Part shown: positions 37,006 through 46,360 of the stretch, in pieces | Layout of the letters: each line of letters opens with the position of its first letter | How positions within the stretch are numbered: position 1 is the first letter of the stretch | From: Acidimicrobiales bacterium | Lineage (GTDB): Bacteria; Actinomycetota; Acidimicrobiia; Acidimicrobiales; Aldehydirespiratoraceae | Assembly: GCA_029263175.1 (NCBI GenBank) | Contig: JAJCXZ010000026.1 | Coordinates: 124,001 to 188,000, forward strand | Direction: 5' to 3' | Length of the DNA: 64,000 nt | The notes under the pieces: generated by a model | The model's database searches: none | Seen by the model: the letters and a program-made list of their open reading frames with translations, nothing else | Told to the model about the DNA's origin: nothing | Program-made: the position numbers and the translations under genes

Positions 37006-38538
37006 TCAGGTCGGCCGCGCCCGAGCGGCTTCGTAACGCCCGATGTCGGCCTCGGACCAGAACCCCGGGCTCGGCAGGACGGCCGCTCCTTCGGCGTAGG
37101 CCCGGAGGCGAGCGACGCCGGCCTCATCGAACATCTCGACCGCGTCCCAGACCTGGTCGGGACCGACCGCACGAAGCGCCTTGTCGCCCTCGCTTCTCTC
37201 CTTGGGCAAGTTGGACGTGAGCACGAGCACCCGGCTCGGATTCAACGGTTCATCGGTGGCCCGCAGCACATGGATGCGCCCAAGCGTCTTCCAGAGGGTG
37301 TCGGTGCGCATCAGACCGGGCCGCACGGTGGTGAACGCACCCGAGACGTCGACGTAGAACTGACCACCCTCGTTGTCTTCGACAAGGAAGTTGAATTGAA
37401 CACCGACCTTGGGGACCTTGACGGGGCTCTTCACGATCTCGAAGCCGGCGTCGACCAGCACTCGCTCAGCGATGTCGGCTGCCTTCTTGCCCTCGCTCGT
37501 GGCTCGTGCCTGGAAGAACTCCTGGCGATCCTCGTCGTCGTCGGGTTGCTCGAAGAGTTGATCTTCGCCCAGCACTTCGACGGCCCGAATGCGAGGGCGG
37601 GCCTGCTCGGCCTCGAGTCGCTCGCGGGCGATCTCGCAGTACTCCGGATCCAGGTCGAAGCCAAAGCCGCGCCGGCCGGTGCGTTCGGCGGCCACGAGCG
37701 TTGAGCCCGAGCCGAGGAACGGGTCGAGCACGACATCACCCTCATAGGTGTAGAGATCGATCAATCGGCGAGGAAGCTCCACCGGGAACGGCGCGGGATG
37801 CTGGACCCGACGGGCCGACTCTGGGCTGATCTTCCAGACGTCGAGAGTGGCTTCCATGAAGTCGTCGGCGGACAAGGAGCTCGCGTGCGGGAGGCCGCGC
37901 TCCTCCCGTCCCTTCGACAGCGCACGATCGAAACGCCCCTTGCTGGCCACGATCACCCGCTCGGTGAGATCGCGCAACACCGGGTTGGTGGCCTTGCGGT
38001 ACGAGCCCCAGGCAACCGAACCGGTGGCACCCTCGGCTTTTTGCCAGATGATCTCGCCGCGCAGAAGCAGGCCCAGGTCGTCTTGCAGGATGGAGATGAC
38101 ATCGGCCGACAGGCTGCGATACGGCTTGCGACCGAGGTTGGCGACATTCACCGCAATTCGTCCGCCCGGCTCGAGCACGTCGACACACGAGCGAAAGACG
38201 TCGTGCAGCATCTTGAGGTAGTCGAGGTAGGAGGTGGGGACACTCGGGATCGAATCCCGGGTATCGGGGTCACCGGTGACCGCCAGCTCGTACTCTTTGC
38301 CGACGAAATACGGTGGCGAGGTGACAACGAGGGCTACCGAGTTGGCCGGGAACACTTCGGCGATGTCGCGGCTGTCACGATTGTGAATCGGCGCCAGGTT
38401 CCCCGGCATCACGTTGACGGTGTCGTCGGCGGAGATCTCCGGAGCATTGAATCGGCCATAGAACTCCGAAGAGTCATGGCTCTCTCGCCGACCCACACCA
38501 AAAGCGGTGGTCGCCGTTGCTCGCTTGCGTTCAGTCAC
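37006..38538 (-). CDS. DNA methyltransferase (N4/N6 type) with C-terminal extension
   Basis: 510 aa, GTG start with AGAAGGA 4-5 nt before. Catalytic motif IV is [14 protein letters not shown] near residue 72 (TSPPY, as in N4-cytosine and some N6-adenine methylases). The SAM motif comes later: [20 protein letters not shown] near 273 and [16 protein letters not shown], the beta-type motif order. After ~310 comes a ~200-residue extension ([40 protein letters not shown]) resembling a restriction-endonuclease-like subdomain found beside methylases. First gene of a three-gene operon. Confidence 0.9.
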   Translation of the reverse strand: MTERKRATATTAFGVGRRESHDSSEFYGRFNAPEISADDTVNVMPGNLAPIHNRDSRDIAEVFPANSVALVVTSPPYFVGKEYELAVTGDPDTRDSIPSVPTSYLDYLKMLHDVFRSCVDVLEPGGRIAVNVANLGRKPYRSLSADVISILQDDLGLLLRGEIIWQKAEGATGSVAWGSYRKATNPVLRDLTERVIVASKGRFDRALSKGREERGLPHASSLSADDFMEATLDVWKISPESARRVQHPAPFPVELPRRLIDLYTYEGDVVLDPFLGSGSTLVAAERTGRRGFGFDLDPEYCEIARERLEAEQARPRIRAVEVLGEDQLFEQPDDDEDRQEFFQARATSEGKKAADIAERVLVDAGFEIVKSPVKVPKVGVQFNFLVEDNEGGQFYVDVSGAFTTVRPGLMRTDTLWKTLGRIHVLRATDEPLNPSRVLVLTSNLPKERSEGDKALRAVGPDQVWDAVEMFDEAGVARLRAYAEGAAVLPSPGFWSEADIGRYEAARARPT

Positions 38539-38730
38539 TGATCCTTCTCCGGTTCGGGGCGAATCCTAGGCGTGTCCCACTCTGACGAGGGGGTATGACA
38601 CTCCCGATCCTTCGCGGCACACGTCGGGCTGTCATACCGGGCTGTAAGACTGACGGCAGGCTCGCCGCCCGCCGGCACGCGAACCCCTCGCGATCCGGGG
38701 CGATCGTCATCACCCGTCTCCCTCAGGAGC

Positions 38731-39480
38731 ATGATGCGATCCGTCTCCCTCTCCTTGTCCATCCTTGCCCGCACAGCAAGCGACCTGCGCCGCCCGCTCG
38801 GGCGATTGAGCGCTGCACCCAACGAGCTTTGTCCTCTGGATTCGCTTTCCCGTCCCGAGCGGTGGCTGTGGATGCACGGTGTTCGATGCGGCCCGGCGAT
38901 CGGCGAGGTCGCGGTCCCGTGCGGCTGGTGTGTCGAAGCCGAACAAGCGATCACGGTGGCCGCGGATCGCACCGGTGAGGTGCTGGTCTTTGAACCCTGC
39001 TTGCGCGAGACCCGTCGGCCCGATCTCGTCGAAGACCTGCTTGCCGACGCAACGCTTCGCGTCCTCGGGGCTTCCACTCCTGCGCCGATCTCCTGTCCGA
39101 GCGCCCTGAGCGATGTCTTCTGGCTCGACCAGCTGCTGGAGATCTGCCTCCTTTCGCCATTGGGCGAACCGCCGCCTTGGCCGGTGTTGGCAGCCTCGCA
39201 TCCGTGCGCATCAGGCGCGGCCACGCCCGAGTTGATTCGCCATGAACGCGACCGCACGTTGTCGACCTGGGCGGAGTTGCGAAGCGACGTCATTGGCGCC
39301 CGGATGTCGTGGGTGCCGGTGACCCCGGCACTCGCGGCCTGGTTCGATGAGGGTTCGTTGGCAAGGTGGTTGCATGCCTGTTGCCCCGAGGTGTCGACGA
39401 TGCTCGATGAGCTGGCGGAGCTGCTCCGTGAGGCCGATTTCCAACGCGTTCTGGCGACGCTGGCACCGATTCGGCCGTGA
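38731..39480 (+). CDS. Hypothetical protein
   Basis: 249 aa; ATG at 38731 or 38734. Leucine- and tryptophan-rich helical protein with PERWLWMHGVRCGPAIGEVA near residue 42 and a Cys-rich start (CGWCVEAEQ). Codon usage is consistent with coding. A longer antisense frame covers this region but shows no homology-like features. No function assigned. Confidence 0.55.
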   Translation: MMRSVSLSLSILARTASDLRRPLGRLSAAPNELCPLDSLSRPERWLWMHGVRCGPAIGEVAVPCGWCVEAEQAITVAADRTGEVLVFEPCLRETRRPDLVEDLLADATLRVLGASTPAPISCPSALSDVFWLDQLLEICLLSPLGEPPPWPVLAASHPCASGAATPELIRHERDRTLSTWAELRSDVIGARMSWVPVTPALAAWFDEGSLARWLHACCPEVSTMLDELAELLREADFQRVLATLAPIRP

Positions 39481-39610
39481 GTCGAGGTGTTCACAGCCGT
39501 GATTGATTCAGGGCCGGAGTGCCTCAACTGTCGCACCGCGTTTGCGAAACGGGTAAGAGCTGGCATCCTTGGGCAGCGGTGCAGTGCAATTATTCGAGGA
39601 CGGTTCTTCT

Positions 39611-40090
39611 GTGAGCTACAAGCCTGGCGACCGAGTCGTGTATCCCCATCATGGGGCGGCAGTGATCGAGAAGAAGGAGAAGCGCACGGCGTTCGGTGAA
39701 GAAACCGAATACCTCGTACTGCGGATGGCGCACGGCGAGATGACGCTCGCCGTTCCTGTCGACAAGGCCGATGAGGTCGGCATGCGTTGGCCGATCTCCG
39801 AGGAAGACGTCGAGGACCTGTTCGAGGTCCTGGGCAAGCGCGACGTGCGTGAACCGGCCAACTGGTCACGCCGTTTCAAGAACCATCAGGAGAAGCTGAA
39901 GTCCGGCGACGTGTACCAGGTCGCCGAGGTCGTTCGAAACCTGGCGCTTCGCGATCAGGCGAAAGGCCTCTCCGCCGGCGAGAAGTCGCTGTACACCAAG
40001 GCGCGCAATGTGCTCGTGTCCGAGCTGGCCTTCGCCCTCGATGTCGAGGAAGACGACGCCATGGCCAAGGTTGACGGAGCACTCGTCTAG
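39611..40090 (+). CDS. carD: CarD-family transcription regulator
   Basis: 159 aa from the GTG at 39611. The RNA-polymerase-binding Tudor-like part is MSYKPGDRVVYPHHGAAVIE, followed by EYLVLRMAHGEMTLAVPVDK and the helical DNA-binding half (WSRRFKNHQEKLKSGDVYQV, LSAGEKSLYTKARNVLVSEL). CarD stabilises the open promoter complex at rRNA and other promoters in actinobacteria. Length and layout match the family. GAGGACGG before the start serves as ribosome binding site. Confidence 0.96.
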   Translation: MSYKPGDRVVYPHHGAAVIEKKEKRTAFGEETEYLVLRMAHGEMTLAVPVDKADEVGMRWPISEEDVEDLFEVLGKRDVREPANWSRRFKNHQEKLKSGDVYQVAEVVRNLALRDQAKGLSAGEKSLYTKARNVLVSELAFALDVEEDDAMAKVDGALV

Positions 40091-40112
40091 CGACGAGCTC
40101 CCCGGTCACGAA

Positions 40113-40520
40113 CTATGCGAGGGCCTTGCGGAGGCCCTTTTCGACGTTTTCGCCGATGCCTTCCAGGGCGACCCCGAGACCGCGGTCGAGGAGCCGGGCG
40201 ATGCCACTCAATTTGATGGTTGTCGAAACGGTGACCTGGCAGCCGTGCTCGGCCGGCTCGATGTCGATCACGGTGCGGCCGTTGGCCTTGCCGATCACGT
40301 CCCACACGATCCGGTCGGGTTCGGTGGACTCGGCGATTTCGTAGACCGCTTCCAGCGCCTTGCCGTAGAACCCGACGGTGACGTCAGCGCGCTGCGAGTT
40401 CACCGCCACACTCTCACGAACGCTCGAATCCCAGTGAGGCAGGTTGCCCAGGTCACGAAGATACGTATAGGCGGTGGCGGGTGACGCCTCGACATGGGTG
40501 GTGACGGAGTAGCCGGCCAT
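40113..40520 (-). CDS. SRPBCC / polyketide-cyclase-like protein
   Basis: 135 aa with the START-like ligand-binding fold: SVTTHVEASPATAYTYLRDL, LPHWDSSVRES, DRIVWDVIGKANGRTVIDIE, GCQVTVSTTIKLSGI and a final helix RGLGVALEGIGENVEKGLRK. Binds an unknown small molecule. Converges on carD; the DUF2085 gene lies 7 nt upstream on the same strand. Confidence 0.85.
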   Translation of the reverse strand: MAGYSVTTHVEASPATAYTYLRDLGNLPHWDSSVRESVAVNSQRADVTVGFYGKALEAVYEIAESTEPDRIVWDVIGKANGRTVIDIEPAEHGCQVTVSTTIKLSGIARLLDRGLGVALEGIGENVEKGLRKALA

Positions 40521-40527
40521 TGGCGTC

Positions 40528-41013
40528 TTATCGGTTGCGCAGATTCCGGCCGGCGATGGCGGCGAAGAACCAGATCGTGCAGAAGGTGAACACGGGGCCC
40601 CAGAACTGTCCGGACCATGAGTCGCTGAGTTCGTGGGCCAGCCCCTGACCGAACGCGGGGGCGAAGAGGGCGGTGGTGATGATCTGGCGGCGAGCGGAGT
40701 ACCGAAAGAGCATCAACTGTTCACCGACGAAGTCGATCGTGGCGGGGACACATAGTCCCCAGATGAGCCACGTGTCGTAGGCCTCGGGCCATGGGGCGGT
40801 GCCGAGATACGAACCAACGGCCACGAGAATGGCCAGGGGGTACAGGGTGAGACAGCGCCGACAGACCGGCCGCCCGCCGATCATGGCGCATCGGTCGTAT
40901 TCCTCGGGCCAGTGGTGGGAGTGCCACATGGCGCGGCCTGCGGCCCGCTCGCTCTCGCGTGCTTCGATCGAGGCGACGGCGGACGCGAAACGGTCGTCTG
41001 CGTCGTTGTCCAT
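40528..41013 (-). CDS. DUF2085 membrane protein
   Basis: 161 aa from the ATG at 41013. The motif GGRPVCRRCLTLYPLAILVA (HxxxxRC.G-Y-like) marks DUF2085. Three to four membrane segments follow. A His/Glu cluster MWHSHHWPEEYDRCAM with the Cys residues could bind a metal. Role unknown. Co-transcribed with the SRPBCC gene. Confidence 0.8.
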   Translation of the reverse strand: MDNDADDRFASAVASIEARESERAAGRAMWHSHHWPEEYDRCAMIGGRPVCRRCLTLYPLAILVAVGSYLGTAPWPEAYDTWLIWGLCVPATIDFVGEQLMLFRYSARRQIITTALFAPAFGQGLAHELSDSWSGQFWGPVFTFCTIWFFAAIAGRNLRNR

Positions 41014-41160
41014 CACCGGGAGCGGGGTCCGCGAAAGATCATCCACCGTGTTCAATCGGCACCGAGTCCGACAGCCTGAGCGATCGCGCCGGCCACTTCT
41101 CGTGATCTGCCACCAGCAGTGTCGGTTTTGCCACGGTCCGGGTTGTACGGTCAATCCAGA

Positions 41161-41796
41161 ATGGTTGAAGACATCGCGCCGCACGCTTCCCGCTCTCTGA
41201 GTGCCTGGGGGGATCGAGAGCAGCGGCGCCGCGATGTTCTGGATGCTGCCGCGCGCACCCTCGAGGAGTCCGGCTGGGCCGGTCTCTCGATGCGGGAGGT
41301 GGCTCGCGGTGCCGGCGTCAGTCCCGGTGCCATCTACCAATGGTTCGACGGCAAGGATGAGATCTTCGCCGAGTTGTTCCGTGCGAAACTGTGGGCCGGC
41401 GTGGATCGACTCGCCGACGTGCCCGACGATGTCTCCTTGCACGACTTCATCCGCGCCACGCTCGAGTGGGTGATCGGGCTGTGGGCCGAGCTGGGCCGCT
41501 ATCTCCTCGACTTCACCGACATGGCGCTCGACGCCGGCCAGCGCGACATGGACGACGATCTCGGGAAAGCATTCGTGGAACTCACTGCGATCGCAGTTCT
41601 CTCACTGCGTGCTGCCGCCGAGCGAGACGGTGTGGAAATCGTTGTTCACCCCCAACGGCCACGGTGGATGTGGGGCGCAATGATCGGCACCGCCGAGCGA
41701 GTGATCGCGCTCAATCTCGATGAGAACCCGGAGGAGCGCGAGGCCTACATCGACTTCGCGGTGCGCAGTCTCGTGGCGAGTCTCAGCGCAGCGTGA
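41161..41796 (+). CDS. TetR-family transcriptional regulator
   Basis: 211 aa. N-terminal HTH: RRRDVLDAAARTLEESGWAG then LSMREVARGAGVSPGAIYQW and FDGKDEIFAELF. The ligand domain is all helical (EWVIGLWAELGRYLLDFTDM). Divergent from the DUF2085 gene. Target and ligand unknown. TACGGT lies 9 nt before the ATG. Confidence 0.92.
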   Translation: MVEDIAPHASRSLSAWGDREQRRRDVLDAAARTLEESGWAGLSMREVARGAGVSPGAIYQWFDGKDEIFAELFRAKLWAGVDRLADVPDDVSLHDFIRATLEWVIGLWAELGRYLLDFTDMALDAGQRDMDDDLGKAFVELTAIAVLSLRAAAERDGVEIVVHPQRPRWMWGAMIGTAERVIALNLDENPEEREAYIDFAVRSLVASLSAA

Positions 41797-41826
41797 GGCC
41801 GGCCGAGTACTCGCCCACGGAGATCG

Positions 41827-42264
41827 TCAAGAGCAGCAGGCGCCACCGTCGCCGACGCTGACGGTGCTCTTGAACGGCGCGGTGTCGTTGGTGCCGAAGT
41901 CCTCGGTGTCAGAGAGCTTGACGTACCACTCCCATCGCTCCTCATCGGGGCCGGTGACCCAGGTCTCGGTCTTTCCGGCATAGCAACACACGGTGTCGTT
42001 GACGCCGGTCGTGTCCAGTCCGCTGTCGTCGAGGCGCGCTTCGGCGGCTTCGACCTGCTCGCTCGTTTCGGTCTCAACGCCGAGATGGTTGATGCCGAAC
42101 TCGGCGTTGGCGTTCTCGAACAGCACCAGCTTGAGCGGAGGGTCTTCGATGGCGAAGTTCGCGTAGCCGGGCTTGCGCTTGTAGGGCTCGGTGGCGAAGA
42201 GCTTGCTGTAGAAGTCGACGGCTTTGTCGATATCGCTGACGTCGAGGGCGAGTTGCAGGCGCAT
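41827..42264 (-). CDS. ArsI/CadI-family dioxygenase-like protein
   Basis: 145 aa glyoxalase/vicinal-oxygen-chelate fold: MRLQLALDVSDIDKAVDFYS, PPLKLVLFENANAEFGINHL (metal His) and the vicinal Cys pair in NDTVCCYAGKTETWV, ending GDGGACCS. ArsI cleaves the C-As bond of trivalent organoarsenicals using Fe(II), with the Cys pair binding As; CadI is its cadmium-induced relative. No other ars gene is adjacent. Direct repeats upstream may bind an ArsR/SmtB repressor. Confidence 0.85.
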   Translation of the reverse strand: MRLQLALDVSDIDKAVDFYSKLFATEPYKRKPGYANFAIEDPPLKLVLFENANAEFGINHLGVETETSEQVEAAEARLDDSGLDTTGVNDTVCCYAGKTETWVTGPDEERWEWYVKLSDTEDFGTNDTAPFKSTVSVGDGGACCS

Positions 42265-42297
42265 GGGGTTCTCCTGGTCGGTGGACACAACACTACT

Positions 42298-42325
42298 TGT
42301 ATTGATGTCTGTCGATGTATTGATG
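42298..42325. promoter_or_regulatory. Direct repeats upstream of the ArsI/CadI gene
   Basis: TGTATTGATG occurs at 42298-42307 and 42316-42325, 18 bp apart, in an AT-rich patch within an otherwise GC-rich region, 34 nt before the gene. Candidate metal/metalloid repressor site; no such repressor gene lies next to it. Confidence 0.4.
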
Positions 42326-42439
42326 ATGGTCGAATCGTAAGGGTCAGATCCATGCTTGTCAATATGAGTTCGAGAAATATCCACCCGCCCCACAATCCGC
42401 CGCGGCCGCTCCCCTCACCCCGATACCCTGCCTCCAGAA

Positions 42440-42513
42440 CGGGACGTGGCGCAGCTCGGTAGCGCACCTGCTTTGGGAGCAGGGGGTCGGGAGTTCAAAT
42501 CTCCCCGTCCCGA
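42440..42513 (+). tRNA. tRNA-Pro (anticodon TGG)
   Basis: 74 nt. Acceptor CGGGACG/CGTCCCG, D-arm GCGC...GCGC, anticodon stem CCTGC/GCAGG with loop TTTGGGA (TGG), T-arm GGGAG-TTCAAAT-CTCCC, discriminator A, no encoded CCA. It is the likely integration site of the island to its right: the integrase gene starts 106 bp after it. Confidence 0.95.
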
Positions 42514-42619
42514 CAAAGAAAGACCTGGTCAGAAGCCTAAACGAACTACACACTTCTCTTGCACCCGCCTCTGCGTGCAACTAACGTGCAACTGGCAGCG
42601 CACAAGAGGGAGCAGGGTC

Positions 42620-43753
42620 TTGGCGAACCGGCGGACGTTTGGCGGTATCCGAAAGCTGACCTCCGGGCGATGGCAAGCGAGTTATCTCGATCCCATCACA
42701 CGGAAGCGAGTCCCCGCAGAGTCAACGTTCGCCACCAAGGCTGATGCGAACCGTTGGCTGTCCTCAGTCGAGTTGGCCTTGCAACGCGGTGACGTACTCG
42801 ATCGTGCCGGACGAAAGAAGACTCTCCGCGAGTACTCCGACTCCTTCATGGCCACGAAAACAGCCCTACGGCCAAAGACGCGCGAACTCTACAGCTATCT
42901 CCTCGAGCACCACATCCTCCCACCACTCGGCGAGGCGCCCCTGACGGCCATCACTGCCGGAACGATCCGGGACTGGAACGCCGACCTCCGCTCCGGACGC
43001 ATAGGTACCACCACTGCAGCAAAGGCGTACAGGCTTCTGCGACAGATTCTCCAGGGCGCGGTGGACGACCGGTTGATCGCAAGAAACCCGTGCCAAATCA
43101 AAGGAGCATCAGTCGAGACGTCCAAGCAACGAACAATCCCCTCCGTCGAGGACGTCTTCGCCCTAGCCGACGCAATCGATCCGAGATTTCGAGCGATGGT
43201 GCTCCTCGCCGCCTTCGCAGGACTGCGCCGAGGTGAATGCCTTGGCCTTACTCGACGGCACCTCGATCTTTCGGCCGCACCACCGACGGTCACCGTCGAG
43301 CAGTCGCGCGTCCAGACCGACTCCGCTGGTTTCATTCTCCAACCGCCGAAAACCGATGCTGGCGCTCGCACCGTCGCCATCTCACAACATCTCACCAGGG
43401 AGCTCGAGAGCCATCTGACAACCTACGCACGCACTGATCCGTCGGCATTCCTATTCGAAGCCGAAATGCCCGGCAAACGCAGCTTCCGACGCTCATGGGA
43501 ACTCGCAACCGCCGCCACGCGGATCGAATGCACCTTCCACGACTTGCGACACCTGGCCGGCACACTCAACGCCGCCGCCGGAGCGACGCTCAAAGAATCG
43601 ATGTCCCGAATGGGTCACACCTCACCCGACGCCGCGCTCCGATACCAACACGCCGTCGCCGAAAGAGACACTGCAATCGCTGGAGCGATCGACCTCATCA
43701 TCGAAGCCTCAGCACCGCCTCCCGCCGACGAGGAGCAACATCGGGAAGCGTGA
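42620..43753 (+). CDS. Tyrosine recombinase / integrase
   Basis: 377 aa from the TTG at 42620 (GGGAG before it). An N-terminal AP2-like arm-binding part (FGGIRKLTSGRWQASYLDPI) is followed by the SAM-like core-binding domain and the catalytic domain: AGLRRGE (Arg I), FHDLRHLAGT (HxxR), MGHTSPDAALRYQH (His and Tyr nucleophile). It looks complete and active. The frame opens inside the tRNA gene at 42446, but the family does not extend there. Downstream of tRNA-Pro it marks site-specific integration. Confidence 0.93.
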   Translation: MANRRTFGGIRKLTSGRWQASYLDPITRKRVPAESTFATKADANRWLSSVELALQRGDVLDRAGRKKTLREYSDSFMATKTALRPKTRELYSYLLEHHILPPLGEAPLTAITAGTIRDWNADLRSGRIGTTTAAKAYRLLRQILQGAVDDRLIARNPCQIKGASVETSKQRTIPSVEDVFALADAIDPRFRAMVLLAAFAGLRRGECLGLTRRHLDLSAAPPTVTVEQSRVQTDSAGFILQPPKTDAGARTVAISQHLTRELESHLTTYARTDPSAFLFEAEMPGKRSFRRSWELATAATRIECTFHDLRHLAGTLNAAAGATLKESMSRMGHTSPDAALRYQHAVAERDTAIAGAIDLIIEASAPPPADEEQHREA

Positions 43754-43997
43754 CCGACGCGATGACTCGGTCTGGTTCACCTCTGCGGCCTCATGGCGAC
43801 CGGACCACAACCACGAGCGACGACGGAGTGTCGTGGATGTGTGTCTGCGACCCACCGGCTGGTCTGAGCGTCGCGGTTCGCCCGACCCCGCGCGACCGCG
43901 CGGTTCGGTGGATCGCTACTACAGAGTGTGGTAGCCCTTCACTCCGGGCGTTGTGCTGGCGTCAATTCTGCGGGCACGTTTGCAAAGGAGCAAATCT

Positions 43998-45911
43998 GTG
44001 AAGACGAACAAGCGACCACTCGTATCCAAGGGGCGGTGGCGGGCACTCCTCGTCCTCTCCCTCATCGCTCTACTGGCAGCCACGATGTCGCCGGCTGGGG
44101 CACACGACCCCGAAGACGGCGGAAGTGACGGCGGGCTCGAAGCGCCACACGATCCTTCGGAAGGGCTGGAGTCTCTGGATTCCAATAGCAACATCATCTC
44201 GAGCGGGCCGAACGCCATTGTCACCAAGAACCTCGACGTCGTCGGTCGCGGCGAACGCAACGAAGGCGACGCCACCACCGATGTTTGGGCATACGACGGC
44301 TACGCGTACACGGGCACATTCAACAGTCCGTGCGGAGGCGCTGCCGATGCCGGAATCTGGGTGTGGGACGTCCACAACCCGACCAAGCCGAGCCAGGTGA
44401 CAGTGATCCCGTCCCCCACAGGTAGTCGCACGAACGACGTTCGCGTCGACGGAATGAACTCCGGCGCAGTCCTCGTGCACTCCAACGAGAGCTGCGCAGG
44501 TGGCCCAGGCGGATTCGAGATCTACAACGTCGACGATCCAGCCAACCCGGCCTACCTGGCCAGCGTGAGGATCGACGATCCGAATCCGCTCACACCGTTC
44601 ATCTTCGGGCCAGTGACTGACGTTGGCGTGCACAACCTGTGGTTGTTCGCGCAGGGCGATAAAGACTACGTGGGCGTGACCACGGAAACCGCATACGGAA
44701 ACTTCCACATCTACGACATCACCGACCCGGCCAATCCCACTCTGGAGTCCTTTTGGGGTGCGGAGGAGTCGTTCGATCCGGGTGTCATCGCAAGTGGCGA
44801 CTTCACCAGGAACCTGAACGCGGCGATCTGGCTCACCAACGGATTTGGTGCATCGGCGAACCGATTCCTGCACGACGTGACGATCAGCGATAACGGCACT
44901 GAGGCCTACCTTGCGAACTGGGATGCAGGGCTCATCCTGCTCGACATTTCCGACCCGGCGAACCCGGCACTCGTTTCCGTCGCCATCGATCCGGTGAACG
45001 GATCGCTCGACGGTGAAGTCAATAGCCACTCGGTTTGGCCGAGCGACGACGGCAACATCGTCGTCGAGGGCGAAGAGGACTTCGACGCATGGGCGGGAAG
45101 CATTCCGCCCGGCAACCTCACGATGGACGGCCCGGCAACACCAGGCGATCCCACGATCCCGGGTACTGCGATCTCGACCGATGACGGTGACTTCTTCGTA
45201 GCGAATCCGACAGGATTGACCGGATCGACCGACGGCACCTCCGTGAGCGTTGACGGAGGCCCCACGTTCGCTGCGATCGAGTTCGCAACCGCTGCGGGTT
45301 CACCGACCTTTGCGACGACGGGAACGGTTTCGGGAGACATCGTGTATGTCGGGCGGGCCTGCGGTCTCACCCAGGGTGATGTCCTCGAGAATGCACTCGA
45401 TTCAGGCGACATCGCCATCGTTCGTCGAGGGGCTTGCGAGTTCGACGAGAAGGCACAAACCGTCGCCGCAGCCGGTGCCGCGGCGATCGTCATCGCGAAC
45501 AATCAGACATCGACGCCATGGAGCGGTCTACGTATCTGGGACTACACCGATCCGTCAAACCCGGTGCTCGCATCGACGTTCAACACGGTATGCAGCGCCT
45601 CGACGGCACCATCTGAGGAGTGTGCAGCCAACGGCACGTATTCGGTGCACAACGTGCAAGTGGAGACACGCGGCAACAAGACCTTCGCCTACATCTCATG
45701 GTATTGGGACGGGATGCTCGTGCTCGACGTGAGCGATCCGTACGACCCTGTCGAGGTGGCTCGCTACCTCGACACCACAGGACCGAACGACGGCCTCGCC
45801 AACGACTTCTGGGGTGTCTTCAAGGAGGAGGGCAGCCCGTTCCTCTACGGCTCGGACCGTAACGGCGGCCTCTACGTCTTCAAGGAAAAGGGAAGCGGTT
45901 CCGGCAAGTAG
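43998..45911 (+). CDS. Secreted LVIVD-repeat protein with PA-like domain
   Basis: 637 aa, GTG start with AAAGGAG 7 nt before. Signal peptide ALLVLSLIALLAATMSPAGA. Repeats of the type IYDITDPANPTLES, LLDISDPANPALVS and IWDYTDPSNPVLAS are LVIVD (beta-propeller) blades. A PA-like segment is at ~465-515 (ALDSGDIAIVRRGACEFDEK, AAGAAAIVIAN). Exported; binding partner unknown. It is the first cargo gene after the integrase. No metal motif is visible that would tie it to copper. Confidence 0.82.
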   Translation: MKTNKRPLVSKGRWRALLVLSLIALLAATMSPAGAHDPEDGGSDGGLEAPHDPSEGLESLDSNSNIISSGPNAIVTKNLDVVGRGERNEGDATTDVWAYDGYAYTGTFNSPCGGAADAGIWVWDVHNPTKPSQVTVIPSPTGSRTNDVRVDGMNSGAVLVHSNESCAGGPGGFEIYNVDDPANPAYLASVRIDDPNPLTPFIFGPVTDVGVHNLWLFAQGDKDYVGVTTETAYGNFHIYDITDPANPTLESFWGAEESFDPGVIASGDFTRNLNAAIWLTNGFGASANRFLHDVTISDNGTEAYLANWDAGLILLDISDPANPALVSVAIDPVNGSLDGEVNSHSVWPSDDGNIVVEGEEDFDAWAGSIPPGNLTMDGPATPGDPTIPGTAISTDDGDFFVANPTGLTGSTDGTSVSVDGGPTFAAIEFATAAGSPTFATTGTVSGDIVYVGRACGLTQGDVLENALDSGDIAIVRRGACEFDEKAQTVAAAGAAAIVIANNQTSTPWSGLRIWDYTDPSNPVLASTFNTVCSASTAPSEECAANGTYSVHNVQVETRGNKTFAYISWYWDGMLVLDVSDPYDPVEVARYLDTTGPNDGLANDFWGVFKEEGSPFLYGSDRNGGLYVFKEKGSGSGK

Positions 45912-46360
45912 ACCTCCTCGGTCTGGACTCCTGAAGTGATCCTCACGATTGAGTAAGCGGGCGGTGCACGTCGGCTACAACCGATTTGTTCGGTTGTAGC
46001 TTGCCGCCGCCCGTGGGGGTGAGCGTGTCGAATACTCATCTGCCCTATGAATCCACGGGTTTCGGGCGTCGGGCTCGCCGTAGCGACGCCGCCGCATCGG
46101 CTCCCGCAACAACTGGCACCACGAGCTCGGCTGGCACCCCACCAACGCTGAGCCGTCGGCACTCGACCGGTAGATCCGATAGAAGCGATTCCTAGTCCGT
46201 CCAGCCACTCGCTAGCTGGCGACGTCACGCAGCGAAGCCACCCACGATCAAGGCTTGCGGGCTCTGGCCGGAAAAGGACCTTCGCCTCTACCCATACCCC
46301 CTTCCGCTATCCATTGTGAATATGTGGATGAGCGTTTCATCCCACGAGGAGGACCTGAAG
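45912..46360. other. Noncoding gap of ~450 bp with a perfect hairpin
   Basis: No convincing frame. Apart from the hairpin at 45974-46000, near the right end there is CTACCCATACCCCC (about 46288-46301), loosely like a CsoR half site, before the small membrane protein gene. Confidence 0.4.
45974..46000. terminator. 11-bp perfect inverted repeat
   Basis: GCTACAACCGA and TCGGTTGTAGC flank a TTTGT loop, 62 bp past the LVIVD gene stop. It could terminate that gene, though a U-tract is missing; an operator or element end is also possible. Confidence 0.45.

Noticed and set aside
38535-39869. 444-aa minus-strand frame
   Set aside because: Arg/Ser/Pro-rich shadow of the plus-strand genes; overlaps carD start.
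42359-42580. Minus-strand frame over tRNA-Pro
   Set aside because: Translation of the tRNA complement; a known false-call pattern.
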